NCBI RefSeq assembly: GCF_036884655.1
Contig: NC_088342.1
Coordinates: 9,729,501 to 9,793,500 of the forward strand
Reading direction: 5' to 3'
DNA: 64,000 nt
From: Musa acuminata AAA Group
Lineage: Eukaryota; Streptophyta; Magnoliopsida; Zingiberales; Musaceae
The notes below the pieces were generated by a model. It was not told where the DNA came from. It made no database searches and saw nothing but the letters and a program-made list of their open reading frames with translations. Position numbers and translations under genes: made by a program. Of the stretch, positions 50,646 to 62,897 are shown one piece after another (position 1 is the stretch's first letter; each line of letters begins with the position of its first letter).

Positions 50646-51446
50646 CTATTTCGCCCTTTCTGCAAGGTACTCTTTGCAGTTCCTCTTCCAGTGCCCATCT
50701 TTACCACAGTGGAAGCATTGGCCTTTATCCTTTACTGGGTCTTTTTTAGCAACCTTTGCTTTACCTGGTCTGCCCTTGCCCTTTCCCTTCTTAATAGACC
50801 TTTCTGCTTTCCTTTTCTTTCTGGTCTCACCAGTGTAGAGAACTGGCTTCTCTTTCTTAATAGTACTCTCTGGCTCCCTCAACAAATTGAGGAGCTCTAG
50901 GAGAGTCACATCAAGCTTGTTCATATTAAAATTCATTATGAATTGTGAAAAGGAATATGGTAGGGACTGAAGCACAATGTCCACACACAAGTTATCCTCT
51001 AGGACTATTCCTAGACCTGTGAGTTTCCCTATCCACTCAACCATCTTTAGGACATGGTTCTGAACAGGTGTCCCCTCAGTCATCCTAGCGCGGAAAAGGC
51101 TCTTGGATATCTCATATCGTTGAGTCCTTCCCTATTCCTCAAACAATTTGCGGACATGTAGGAGAATGGATCTGGCATCCATCTTTTCATGTTGTCTCTG
51201 TAACTCAGGAGTCATAGAGCCCAACATATAGCACTGAGTAAGAGTGGAGTCATCAATGTACTTCACGTAGCGAGCGATCTCATCCTCGTTTGCCCCTTCT
51301 TCGGGCGTAGGTATCACTGTATCAAGGACGTATACGATTTTCTCCGTTGTGAGAACAATTCTCAAGTTATGGAGCCAATCCGTATAATTTGGACCAGTGA
51401 GGCGGTTGACATCAAGTATGGCACGTAAGGGATTTGAAAGCGACAT
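50646..51446 (-). pseudogene. gag of element C, one internal stop
   Basis: From MSLSNPLRAILDVNRLTGPNY the frame has a UBN2-type gag domain, then a TAG (51132-51134) where CAG would fit (C to T change). It resumes in the same frame with the Lys-rich linker and the intact zinc knuckle [14 protein letters not shown]. It ends at a TAG just past the knuckle (about 50646). The protease region between 50645 and 50420 is broken by further stops. Confidence 0.88.
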
Positions 51447-51469
51447 TTTCTGAAAATAAAGATGCAGCA

Positions 51470-52735
51470 AAAATGAATAACATGCAGATTTTGCAAGAAA
51501 TAAACTATCAAGATATGGACTTCTATCTTAATATGCTCCCACTATTTTACTCACGAGTCACGCGACACCCTCAGCACGTGAAACGGAAGTCTCCGGCAGA
51601 CTTCTAGTGGGGATCAGGATCCAATCAGCGTCTTAGTGTAACCTCGAGGGACTCAACCAATCACATTAAGCCTAAAAGGTAGGCAACTCTTGCCGATCAC
51701 AACTCCTTGTGATTCCCGTCCTGTTCGGCCTCCGAATCACCATGGCCTCGAGGGACTCGACCAACTATGATGCTCGGTTAAGTCAACACCTTCGTTACAA
51801 GATGAGTCTGATTTGATGATATACCCTCGAGGGACTCAACCAAGTATACCATGCCCTCAGGTCACCGGTGACATCTCTATGTCGTAAGCAAGATAGCGAA
51901 TCGCGATATAGATGAGTCTCGAGAGACTCGACCAACTCAACCTACATCGGGAATCAGTTCCTACTCATAACGATGGAAGGCCACGTGGGTCAATCTAATT
52001 GCCTCACGTTTACCGACTTAATATTATCGAGAGATGTTTCTAAGATTTGGTCTCCTAATATGACATGTCACACATATACATATTTAATATATATCTACAT
52101 CGCATGCAAATATATATACTTATATAGTATGTGTATAATCAATTACACCAGATAATCATGGACCACAACCTAATGTGATTAGGCCCGAGCCAGTAGGCCT
52201 AATCACTCACATCAAGATCTATGTGTGCAACGGTGCATCTCCATGCCCTGTGATCGTCCATCTCGTCCTCGTCGGTTCCGTCGACATCTTGATGCATCTT
52301 CATGCATCGCGATCGTCCTTCTCGTGGGTCCCGCTATCGCATCCACGCTCCCGCTGCGCCTCCTCATGTGATTACAACTTAATCATAGGCACGCAGGCCC
52401 GACAATAAACGAGAAATATAATGGAGGCTCGCAGACCTCAATAATAATAATCACAAGTACACACATCACACGGTCCATGATCATCCGTCCACACATCATA
52501 CATCACATGTATAAATAATCATAATCATGTAGGACTACTAGATAATAATAAAAATAATAATCAACTAAACCTTTTAATTAATTAATATTTTCTGAAATCA
52601 GAGACATGTAGGGAATTTCTGAATTTATAAGGGTATTTTCGTTATTTGGACAAAAGACTGAATCTGGAATTTCTCAAATTCCGAGGGGCAAAACTGTCTT
52701 TTACCCAGAAAACCCTAATTCCCTACTACCTTTGC
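51470..52735 (-). repeat. Leader region of element C with CTCGAGGGACTC repeats
   Basis: Between gag and the right LTR the phrase CCTCGAGGGACTC(A/G)ACCAA recurs at about 51642, 51743, 51825 and 51917, with a spacing near 80-100 bp. It is noncoding. I could not find the expected primer-binding site next to an LTR edge here. Confidence 0.6.
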
Positions 52736-53131
52736 TGTTGCCGCCGCCGCCGCCACCCTGCTGGCGGCGGCCTATGCGGCGAGGGGCGGGGCGCTGCCCT
52801 CGCCTGCGGGCGGCACGCCCGCTGGGGGCGCTGCCGCTGCAGGTGGGCGCCCCCGCGGGAGTCGCCGCCTCCGCGGGCAGTTCTACCGACGGGGCAACGC
52901 CCGCAGGCGGTGCTGCCCCTGCAGGTTGGCGCCCCTGCGGGCGCCGCCGCCTCCGCGGGCGGTTCTGCCCGCGGGGCAGCGCCCGCAGGCGGTGCTGCCT
53001 CGCTGGCGGCCGCCCAAGCCTGCTGCAAGCAGGCCGTCGGCCGGCTGGCTGCTGCAGACGAAGCCCCTGTGCTGCCTGCCTACGGCTGCACTGCATGCAC
53101 GCAAATCGAGGGCAGCAACTGTTGCCGCCCT
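52736..53131. repeat. GC-rich minisatellite at the inner edge of the right LTR of element C
   Basis: Very GC-rich sequence with recurring GCGCCC(C/G)(C/T)GCGGG, GCCGCCTCCGCGGGC and GCAGGCGGTGCTGCC words. It stands exactly where the inner 219 bp of the LTR (present at 46288-46506) should be. Open frames through it in all directions are a by-product of GC content. Confidence 0.75.
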
Positions 53132-54400
53132 TTCTCTAGCGGTGATCCACAGCAGGGTTGCGACGACGCTCCTCAAGACTCCAGGCCTGCGAGGTGGAGA
53201 GGAAGAGGAGAATAGGAAAGGCAAGCAAAGGCTCTAGCCTATGAGGCTCTGAATCCCTCCTATTTATAGAGGTCCCCTGTCAAACCCTAATGGGTCCTCC
53301 CCTAGTGGGTATTGGATCTGCATCCAATAAGACAAGGGCTCCGTCGGATATCTCATATCTGAACATCTACTCATCGCAATGCCTACCATATGTGTGTGAC
53401 CCTCTAGGCCCAATATCGAGCTGGCCGTGAGTCATACCTGTCAGAACTCCTTCTAACTCAGTGAATTATTATCTCTGTAATAATTCACTTGACTCATCGA
53501 CTACGGAAGTACTAGGCCACTACGCCGTAGTCCCCAGACGATACAGAGGAATCCAATCCATTGGACCTGTCTGTCCTCAATTACCGTGTACCTATAATCC
53601 CTCATCCATCTAATATCCCAGAGACCGTATATCGAGCATGGTGTTGTTAGACCCATACGGTTTCTACTCGAGTCTCGCTCTAATCGGATTCTTCCGGAGA
53701 ACTCTTTCTCTCTCAACCCGAATGACCCTGGCCAGGGATTTGTCTGAGCAAGAACACATGGGATATTCCTCTCATGACGCCGAGAGTGGATGATCCTCTA
53801 TCGACACTCAATAGCCCTCGTAAGGTCGACTACCACTCCCAATGACCAGTTGTACTAGATCTGAGACAGCCAAACCTATAAGTCTGATATCAAAGAGTGG
53901 AGCACTAATACAGAACATCCTTGGTGTCTCAAGTCTAAGGACCAGATACACCACTAGGACTACGGAATCACTGTCTGACAATAAGGCATCATCAATCATC
54001 CAGCATTCCGTAAGCGGATCAATCAGTGAACTCATTCTCCAATGAGCACCTGTACTGTATCCCTAGTGTCTCTACACGAGCAGCTATGAGACCAGCTGCA
54101 TCCATCATATGGACGGGTATACAACACACCAGTCTATCCGGTTATCACGATGTCCCTCTCGAGTAACCTATGACCGGGATTATTTAGGATATGTGTTTAA
54201 AGGTGAATCGATCTCATTATCGTGATCTCGTCACGATCCGATTCCCATTGCACAAATCCAAGGACATCACAATATATGTATGCATTTATGCAATAGTTAT
54301 AAAGTGATATACGCCAAAATATAACAAGCAAAAAGATTCTGTATCAAGTCACACGTGTCATCACTCACATGATTGGCTTGCTGGGCACCTATGACTAGCA
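53132..54400 (-). repeat. 5' LTR of element C, inner part replaced
   Basis: It matches 46507-47780 almost base for base, with scattered substitutions and a few small indels. The sequence left of 53132 does not match the other LTR. Confidence 0.88.
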
Positions 54401-55017
54401 AAAGGATGGTTGGCCTTTGCCTATTGAAGGAAGGCCTCTAGTTGACGTCGGTGACCTCGTCGGTGGAGGAAGCCAAAAATGGAGTAGGTTAAGATTGACC
54501 GAACCACTCTAAATCTCGGTTTGCATTTACTTTGAGCACATTATCTTTACTACAAACCTCCTCAAAAGCTTACTGCTTTCTACGCATATACGATTGGGTT
54601 TCAAGCTTTGCACTTTCCGAATCAGCGTTTAGACGTAAATCAGTTTTATCGTACGATCATCATATTTCAGTTTGCGTTTACGTTTTGATTTCTATTATAA
54701 CTGAAAACTGCCTTTATATCCTTGCTTTAACTGCATCTCGCTTAATTAAGTGATTTACGAATCAGCATTTAGACGTAAATCGGTTTTTTCGTACGAATAT
54801 CATATTTCAGTTTGCGCCTACTATCTGATTTGAACCATAACTGCAAACTACATTTATATCTTAGTTGCGTCTCGCTTAATCAAAAGTTAAAGTGATTTGC
54901 GAATCGGCTTTCTTACTGAAATCACTTTTATCGAACGAACGCAGTTTTTTTAATCGTAGAAGGTTTTCCGCTGCACTAATTCACCCCCCCCCCCTCTTAG
55001 TGCTCTTGATCCTAGCA
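54401..55017 (+). repeat. Remaining end of the 3' LTR of element B
   Basis: It matches 40678-41293 of the left LTR (617 against 616 bp), with roughly twenty differences counted by eye. It ends CCTAGCA, followed by TGTAG. The first approximately 1060 bp of this LTR, including its TATA box and minisatellite, are missing. Confidence 0.9.
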
Positions 55018-55022
55018 TGTAG
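55018..55022 (+). other. Target-site duplication of element B, right copy
   Basis: TGTAG, identical to 39613-39617, directly follows the last base of the right LTR of B. Confidence 0.9.
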
Positions 55023-55105
55023 TAGTGGAAAGAGTTACATCCAAAGATAACATTGTAGATCCATTAACCAAGTCGTTGTCTCAGGATATTTTTTAGCATC
55101 ATAGA
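55023..55105 (+). pseudogene. Copia A: end of RNase H
   Basis: It continues the frame interrupted at 39617 without a shift: the NIVDPLTKSLSQ motif typical of Copia RNase H ends follows, with a stop shortly after. It proves that the sequences at 39.6 and 55.0 kb were once adjacent. Confidence 0.88.
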
Positions 55106-55158
55106 GGTCTAATGGGGATCATACACGTAGGTGATTGACTTTAGGTTAAGTTGGAAAT

Positions 55159-56330
55159 TGCTAGTTACAGGTGCCTTATAAGCTAATCACGTGAGTGATG
55201 ACACGTGTGACATGCTATACAGTCTTTTTAGTTATTATTATTATGATATTTTCTTACTTTATATTATGTGATAAATATATTTTGTGATGTCCTTAGATCT
55301 GTTCAATGAGAATTGGATCATGATGAGATCATAATAGTGAGACTAATTTACCAATAAACATAGATTGCTAAATGTTCTAGGTTATATGTTACTCGAGAGA
55401 GACATCGAGATAATTGGATAGATCGATGTGTTACATACCCGTCCAAATGAGAGAAGTAGCTGGTCTCATAGTTGCCTCTATGGGGACACTAGGGGTATAG
55501 TGCAGGTGCTCATTAGAGAATGAGTTCAATGTATTAGATCCCCATGTATCGTTTGGGGACTATGACATAGCGGCCTAGTACGTTTGTCGTTAATGAGTTG
55601 AGTAAATTATTATAAAGATAATTATTCACTAAGTTAGAAAGAGTTATGACATATACATTTCATGGCCAGCTCGGTTTTGGGCATATGATCACATGCATAT
55701 TATGGACAATGCGATAAATAGAGAATCAAATATGAGATATCTGATAAACCCTTGTTTTAATGGATTCTTGGAAGAGACCCAATAGAACTTAGGATGGTTA
55801 TTGGACGAGGATCAAATATTTATTAAGCCAATAATTATTGGATAGAGAACCAATACCAAATAAAAGGATCCAAGGGTTAGTTAGTTAAAAGGAGGCTATA
55901 TATAAATAGGAGTTGAGACTAAATCATAAGATAAAACCCTACTACTGCCACCTCCTTCATCTCCTCCCTACCTCTTCCTTCAACTGATTGCCCCCTCTCT
56001 AGTGTGAGAGGATAGTAAGAGGGACCAATCCCTCCTTGGTTGCTATAGTGTAGTGGTGCACGAACGTGAGGAAACAACGTGCTACACAAGGAGGTGCGTC
56101 ATCGTCGAATCCGTTGTGTGGATCAATACTAGAGAGGAGTTTGCGAGAGCTCCTTTATTCATGAACTAAGATCTACATATTATAAGATATACCATCTCAC
56201 CTAGGTGAGAATGTCTTAATTACTATACGCAGTTATACAGTTTTTATCGCTTTTGAGTTTTACGCTGTCGATATTTGTATGAAGACTCGATAAATCTATT
56301 TTAGGAAATTAGTTTTTATTTTTATTTTTT
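55159..56330 (+). repeat. 3' LTR of Copia A (diverged relative of the element C LTR)
   Basis: It starts TGCTAGTTACAGG after a purine-rich GGTTAAGTTGGAAAT. It shows the same landmarks as the C LTR in opposite orientation (AATCACGTGAGTGATGACACGTGTGAC, the GTCCCCATAGTAGG-like block, TATATAAATAGG at about 55900). The right end is uncertain. Confidence 0.7.
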
Positions 56331-57050
56331 GCTGATCCTCTCTATGGTTTTCTAATAAGTGTCACTTGATGGAAGACCAATTGCTTATCATTTCCCAAGA
56401 GTTGGTGGCAGCCAAGACCGAAGTCCAAGAAGCGAAGGAAGGCTTAAGGGAGGAGCAACATCATGCCCATGATCAGGAGAAGGGATGATCTGCCACCTAT
56501 AAGGAGTCGGATGGGTTTTGATAGGGCCAGTTGAGGTCAGGTAGGCCTCGTGCAAGTACAGGTACTTTATCACCTTGGAATGCTCCAAAGCGAAGTACTT
56601 ATGGTTGGAGGTCTAGGAGGACCCCTTCATGAGTCACCCTAAGGATAATAATATGCTGATGGTGGTCAAGGTACCTTTCAATGATGGCCTTGGCTTACTT
56701 CCTCGACCATTTGCCTAGTCGTTTCTCTCTATTTTTGTTGGGCTAGCCCACATAACTTATCATTAGCCATTTTTATAGTAGACTTCTCTTCTTTTTGGTG
56801 GGGGTTGTTGGAGCTCGAGTCCTATTATGGTCTCCCAACCAAGTGTAATGCTTTTATTCTTTAATGAAAACCTTTTTTCTTGGCATATAAAGCTTCATTT
56901 GAGCATATGGGTAGTGCTAGGACCTTTAGGCATGGTTGTGCCTAACCTTATGTGAGCACTGGCTTAGGGATGAAATTTTTTTTCAAGTTGGCAATGTGTT
57001 AGGTCATCGATAGTATTTTGCTTTCCATGGTCTCGAGATGGTTTGTCTCA
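56331..57050. other. Degenerate transposon-like stretch
   Basis: There is no open frame. A short plus-strand segment at 56370-56490 (LLIISQELVAAKTEVQEAKE) looks like the coiled-coil end of a Gypsy-type gag. The rest is not assigned. Confidence 0.3.
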
Positions 57051-57059
57051 TCTTGAACC

Positions 57060-57640
57060 ACCTTGGTCACTTGGTAGGGCCATTCTCAGTTTGGTGCTAG
57101 CTTTCCTCTAGGGCTGGTTGGGTCACTGACCTTGACCTTCTGAAGCACAAGATCTTCGACACTGACCTAGCATAGGCGGACCACATGGTTATAAAGCTTA
57201 GCCATTATTTGCTTAAACCTTAGGGCTTAAAGAGATGCTCCTTAGCTCTAAGCTCATTGACCAAGTCTAGCCTAGCTCAGAGTCCTTCTTTCGATGTGGT
57301 ATCGTTGAAATTCTCTACTCGAGGGGTCGGGAAGACGATCTTGGTTGATAGCATCGCCTCCGAGCCATATGCCAAGCTGAAGGGTAACTTGCTCGAGCCA
57401 ATCATGGGAGTGGTATGAGACACCCATAGTATGCTTGCGAGCTCATCGACCCAGGTGCCTTTTGCTACTATAACTCTCTTATTTAGCCCTTTAAGAATGG
57501 CTCGGTTGGTGAGCTTTGCTAGGCCAATGGTCTGAGGATGAGCTATCGAGCTAAACCTCAGTTAAATCCCACAGGTTGTTGAATTATACTCCATTGTCAA
57601 TGATGAGGACCCTCAGGAATCTAAACTGGGGGAATTGACA
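57060..57640 (-). pseudogene. Gypsy (Ty3) integrase relic
   Basis: The minus strand gives SSIAHPQTIGLAKLTNRAIL, then KGTWVDELASILWVSHTTP, LPFSLAYGSEAM and PTPRVENFND. These are the standard motifs of the end of a Gypsy integrase core and its C-terminal part, followed by a weak match to the chromatin-side tail (WSAYASSVSKI). Several stops and shifts make it nonfunctional. The catalytic Glu of the core is replaced (family: NGQAE; here IGLAK). Confidence 0.8.
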
Positions 57641-57644
57641 ATGG

Positions 57645-60600
57645 GTTTGTCGGGGAGGCTCTGACAGGTGCGAGAGCAAGTGAGGGTTGTACCGTCAGTT
57701 GTAGTGTTGGAGGTGGGGCCACCAATTGAGCCAGTTAGGGCAGGAGGGGGCGATGACTTATATCATCCTCGCTAGCATCTATACCTAATGCATGAGGCTT
57801 AGGAAGGCCTCAGCAAGGATGAGCAGGTGCCCTGCATTCGACCCTAGTGGTAAGAGTTCGAGGTCATTAAACAGACACTAGTAGCGCCCCCTTTGGATGA
57901 ACTTTTATACCTGGGCAATCAACGGAGGGGGACTGACGACTAATGGGGACTAGCCCATATGTCCTTTTATGGAGCATTTATGCGGATGGTCGGTCCGTAC
58001 AGTCTCCTATGGCATGTTGTTAGTGAAGAATGACTATAGGGGCATCATTTGTCAATCTTGGTTGCTGTTAGGGACAGTTAGACGGTCGTTGTCTGTGCGA
58101 GCCAACTAGGAAGGGCGCACGAAGGTTTTGTCGCTAAGGGCTACTACCCCCAACAGTCGATCCGTACTGCTTCCCTTAGGCTATGATATGTTGGGGCGAC
58201 AGGTTGCCACCCTCTCATTCGCTATTGGGAAAGGACCATCCGGGCTTTGCTCTGCTCACCTCAACGCCTTGGTGGCGACCAACTGGTAGGTCGAGACACC
58301 AACATATTTCCTATCACAATTTTTTTTTTTCATCGACTTTCTTATCTAATGTCTATACTTTAGCTAATTTGATATTCAACTAAAAGATTATTATAGTTTT
58401 GATATCTAATTGTTTTCATTAATCGAGACAAATAGAATCTATTGAATGCGCTTTAGGTATATTTTTAGGAATGACAAACAAGGTACTTGATATATTATAT
58501 GACATTAGAAAATATTTTCTCATTAAAGACAATTATAAGATTGACACTATATAAGACAACCTTTTTATTTATGTTTTTATTTTGATTTTATTAAATAAAT
58601 ATTGAACTCTTATGGATTTTTTAATATCTAAAATAAACTTGATCATCGGAGAGGTTTTGCTCGATGCACCCTAGTCCTGATATGATATTGAATATGAGAT
58701 AGACGAACAAATCCCACTACAATTATAATTATATTATTTTAATTTTTTTATTTATTTTTCTAGATATTTAACATTGATGATCTAAATTGATTATAACATA
58801 TTAAAGCTAGAAAGAGAACATTTTGAGATAATATCATAGGAAAATCAAATCCAAGATATCCCAAAAGAAAATGTTGAAGGTTAATGAAGAGATCCTCATT
58901 CTTCTTTACACTAGCATCCAAATTAGATATATGATCCATACTACCAATAAATTCTAGAACGATCATGAATTTTCTTTTCTAAGCACCTACTAAAGCGATC
59001 TCAACTAATAGGTCCACACCCTTACTTGGATGATGCAAACCATCATCCCCTTCTCTCATAATCGACAAAATTGGTGGTAGCACAACATCCAATTGCTCAT
59101 CAACCATAAGTTCCGGTTGTCCTTAGAACCAATTCCAATCACTATAGAGAACTTCATATTTGTTAATACCATCAATCGATTCAATCAAGAGTCACAATCA
59201 CTTCCCCGAGAAATCAATCCGATTTAATTTTAACTGTTTCTATCTTATATGAATAATATGAAGATATGATCAAGTGGATTTAGATGACTTTCTTCACTCA
59301 ATGATCAAGTCTTTGATATAAGCGCAAAACTCATAGCACATATCACGTTTAGAACATAAATGACCTTATACACCACTTCTAATACCATAATGTGTCATGT
59401 TTTTTCAATCGAAATGGTCGTAGTGTTAGAGTTATAATACTAAAATAACTTTCAATTAAATTTAAAATATATTTAAATATATAGAACTTAAAATAAAAAA
59501 AAATTAAAAGTGGAACCCGAAGGTGTGTAAGCATTGTGCTAAGTGTAATCCTCGACCTCGTACAAGTGTCGTGTCATCGTGGAATCACTCAAGACACAAT
59601 TGTGATGATTCTTCTACGAGTATAATTATATAATTATGAAAAATTTAATAATGTTTCGCCATTAACAATGAAAGAAAAACAAAAAGAAACCAAGAAAATA
59701 AGAAAACATCTATCTTTTCTTCGGTCTTCTCTTTCTCTATTTTTCTCATAATTTTTGATAGAATTTCAGGATAATGCAACGACATGCTCCCAAATGGTGC
59801 ACTGTGTGGGTAGTACTTATTTAGTAGTGTTGATTACTATAGCAAGGATAAATGAATAATTTTATAATTATCTAATATATGTCATGCCCAAACATTCACC
59901 TAAATCTAACTCATTAAACTCAGATAAATACATGCAAATGATAGGTCAACTTTGCTTCTTAATCTTTTAAAAAGATTCTTGAGGGGAGAGCAAATAAGTT
60001 TCTCATTGTCAATTAAATAAATAAATAAAATTAAAAAAAAATTGCTGTTGGTGTATCTACTGTGCAGTCAATGAGGTATTTTTCAAAGACTTAATCTTAT
60101 TTAGTAAAGTATTTATTTGAAGAAAACAAAGTGAACAAAATCTTGAACTATATTCCTTCCAACCCAAACTTCAACTAACTTATACATAGTATGAAATACA
60201 TATTTGTGGCTGTATAGTAATGACCAAGTATCTTATTTATTCATGAGAAATTTTAAAAATTACCTAGACCTCTGGTCGTAACCGTTTATAAATTCTCTTA
60301 TATAGGAGAGCCTCCATCAGGCATATGTGTAGTCATATCTCGTAAAAAATATTAAATCAAGTCTCTTTCAAAGCTATGTTTTTCCTATACCTCTATATAG
60401 GAATACTAATTATCATATAAATAGGGTTAGAGATAAACTCCATATCTATATATACTAAAGTGCTAACCATCGTACTCCTTAGCTAACTAATTGACTTATT
60501 ATTATCATATTGAATCTCCTTCAAAGGATCTTCTATCACAGAAGTTGGGTTCCCACCAGGAGAAGATTCATTTTAGATAAAAATCTATCATTCTCGATGA

Positions 60601-62480
60601 CACTAGGACCTTAGTCCTATTTAAGCCTTTAGTAAGACAGTCAACTATATATTATCAGCTTTTACAATAAAAATAATTAATAGATTCATTGATTTAAAAT
60701 CTACAAAATAGAATTATAGAATCAAATTTTATTGATATGTGGAAATATATTTTCACATCCACTTAATAAATGGATGGAAGCAAAATTAAATAAGATTTGA
60801 ATGGTAATAATTTACAATGCATCAAATGTGATTACCATTTATGGTCCAAATTAATAATTATTATTAATAAAACATAAATAAATGTACCTAAGCTAATATT
60901 ACTTCTTAACCTTTTAATAAAATTGTTGAGGGGAGAGTAAGAGTGTGGTGGAAGAAGTTCCTCAACTGTAGAGATGGGATTGAAGTATCTGAATAGTGAA
61001 GGGAATTTGAGTTTTCTCCCATTAAGTTCCAACAACTCCTGCAATATACCCCCTCCAATCATATCCTTTGTGTAGTTAGTGGAAGAATTTGAATACTCTA
61101 TCAAAAATTAATGTATGAAGAAGAGGATGAAGAAATTTTAGCTAACTACTTTATGAAGTTGTCCAATGAGACCAAGCAACTAGTCGATTCACACTTATTT
61201 GTGTTGATTCATCCATCCATTAATAGCTTTAGTTCATTATGATTCCTTTGATAGCTTTAGATCATTTATGAACTGATTAAATATAATTAAAACCCTTATG
61301 TAAGGAAGAAAGAAATACAACCAAATAGTAAGTAAACCAATCATGAATAACCTTCTGATTTATGGCTTAGTCTCTCAAGACCATTGCTACTACAAGCCAG
61401 TTTCATTGTTGAGATGAACTTCCTCAAGACAATCACACTATCAAGTCATTTAGATCTTTCAACATCATGATAATTATTTTCTAAAAATGATGACTCTTTC
61501 AAGTCCGTTATTTTCTTAAGTTGGTCATATTATCAAGTCGATCACTTTCTCTCGGGACCGCACCCTCGTGATGATCGAGCCCTCGAGACAATCATGTTGA
61601 CAAGTCAATGATAACTTTGGATTGGTTGCATTGAAGCCAATCACATTAGTGGCCAACCATATCATAAACATCTCTTTATACATGATGTATCGAATAAAAG
61701 ATACATCCATCGAGAAATAATTAAAAAATAATATTCCTTTTACACACTTGCCAAAAAAGTATATCAAATCATACATGAAAGCATCCAAAATTTTTTAGAT
61801 ATCTAAAAATATCCTCTTTATACATTATTTTCATCGATCATGATCCAATATACGGAGTCTAGTCAATGCTCACATGATATTCTCTATCAAGAGATGACAA
61901 AGATCCGATTTGACATACTTCATCCATATTACAAATATTATCTCATTAAATCGATTATTATAAAATCCAATAATATAAAACAACTTTCTCATATATATTT
62001 TATTTTATTATAAAATAAATATTATATTATTATGGACGGACTCATAATATTCTAAACGAATAAAAACTTTTTGATCGTCAAAGAGATTTTATAGAAAATA
62101 ATCCTTAGTCACAATCATATCATCTCCTCGAGAAGATTTTTTATATATATATTTTTCAACACGGCTAACTCATAAAACATATCGGAGCACATCAATTTTA
62201 GCAATTTGTTACCATCATGTAATCCATAAATTTATGAATTTTGATGATCTTGTTTAAGCTCGAGCGAGTATTTACCAATTTATTATTTCCTGTCCCCCGA
62301 CACCCATAAAAGACTTCATCGAGTGAAATGGCGGTAAGCCACAAAATTTATACATGCTTTCCCCGTTCCGATAGCAAACCTTCACCACCACTCTGTCCGT
62401 GTTCACGCACCGCAGGTGACCGTACCCACCCACCCCCCCCCTCCCCAACCATTTGAGTGTTTACGACGGTTCCGTGACGG
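57645..62480. other. Long AT-rich intergenic stretch, no gene recognised
   Basis: 57645-58320 is GC-richer and may be the flank or LTR of the Gypsy relic. 58320-62300 is AT-rich without frames that resemble any family. The phrase CTTCTTAA(T/C)CTTTTAA(A/T)AA followed by TTGAGGGGAGAG occurs at about 59955 and 60900, so some segment is duplicated. A 90-codon minus-strand ORF at 60832-61104 overlaps the second copy and stays unassigned. Confidence 0.4.
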
Positions 62481-62585
62481 TTCTTCCCACGGTTGGGATC
62501 AAGAACTCGACTCTCCCGTGGCGGCGACGCTGCGTCCGTTCGCAAGCTCGTGGAAGCGAACCGTATCCCGGAGACAGAGAGAGCC

Positions 62586-62897
62586 ATGTCCTCCTCCGCC
62601 GTCAGATGGGTGCCGAAACCGAGACGGGAAGAACCCACGGCGACCTCCTCTGCATCCCAAACCTCGAACCCCACCCCAGATCCCGTCGGCCCCGTCCAAG
62701 AATCAAGAATTGCGGTCGGATCCGATCGTGAACATCAGAGAGACGAATCCGGCGATCCATCCGCGATGGGTGCCACGGACGATCTCAAATATCTCGAAGC
62801 AGCAATCGGGAGATTGGATGAGCTGAGGATTAGTGGAGAGGAACCCGAGTTATCGGAAGAACAGATACGGGTCAATGACCAGATGCAAGAGGATGAG
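62586..62897 (+). CDS. First coding exon of a probable RWD-domain RBR-type E3 ubiquitin ligase (RNF14-like), partial
   Basis: The exon runs from MSSSAVRWVPKPRR to the donor GAG|GTAATT (62897/62898), 104 codons in phase 0. The N-terminal part is low-complexity (Pro/Ser/Arg). The last third, with the YLEAAIGRLDELRISGEEPELSEEQIRVNDQMQEDE segment, is the stretch that in plant RNF14-like proteins leads directly into the RWD domain (next expected: LALEAIYG). RWD-RBR ligases move ubiquitin through a catalytic cysteine in RING2; that part lies beyond the window. An in-frame upstream ATG at 62493 is possible. No further exon is visible in the 1.1 kb that remain, so intron 1 is long. Confidence 0.6.

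Larger units (their letters stand above)
46288..54400 (-). mobile_element. Element C: Copia LTR retrotransposon inserted in element B
   Basis: Reading on the minus strand, it has a 3' LTR at 46288-47780, polypurine tract, pol, gag, a long repeat-bearing leader and a right-hand LTR ending at 54400. LTR ends are TGCTAGTC...CCCAACA (minus strand). Flanking bases are GAATG on the left and AAAGG on the right, so there is no target duplication. The right flank is LTR sequence of B while the left flank is internal sequence of B. Coding regions carry only a handful of stops and keep their catalytic residues. Confidence 0.88.
39085..56330 (+). mobile_element. Nest of three LTR retrotransposons (A contains B contains C)
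   Basis: A is a plus-strand Copia remnant: its RNase H piece at 39085-39617 continues at 55023, and its 3' LTR starts at 55159. B, a Sirevirus-like Copia, occupies 39618-55017. C, a minus-strand Copia, occupies 46288-54400. B duplicated TGTAG on insertion (39613-39617 and 55018-55022), and removing B with one copy rejoins the RNase H frame of A exactly. The order of events is therefore A, then B, then C. Confidence 0.9.

Noticed and set aside
52646..53224. Several overlapping Ala/Arg-rich ORFs on both strands
   Set aside because: They run through the GC-rich minisatellite in all frames, so open frames are expected without coding function.
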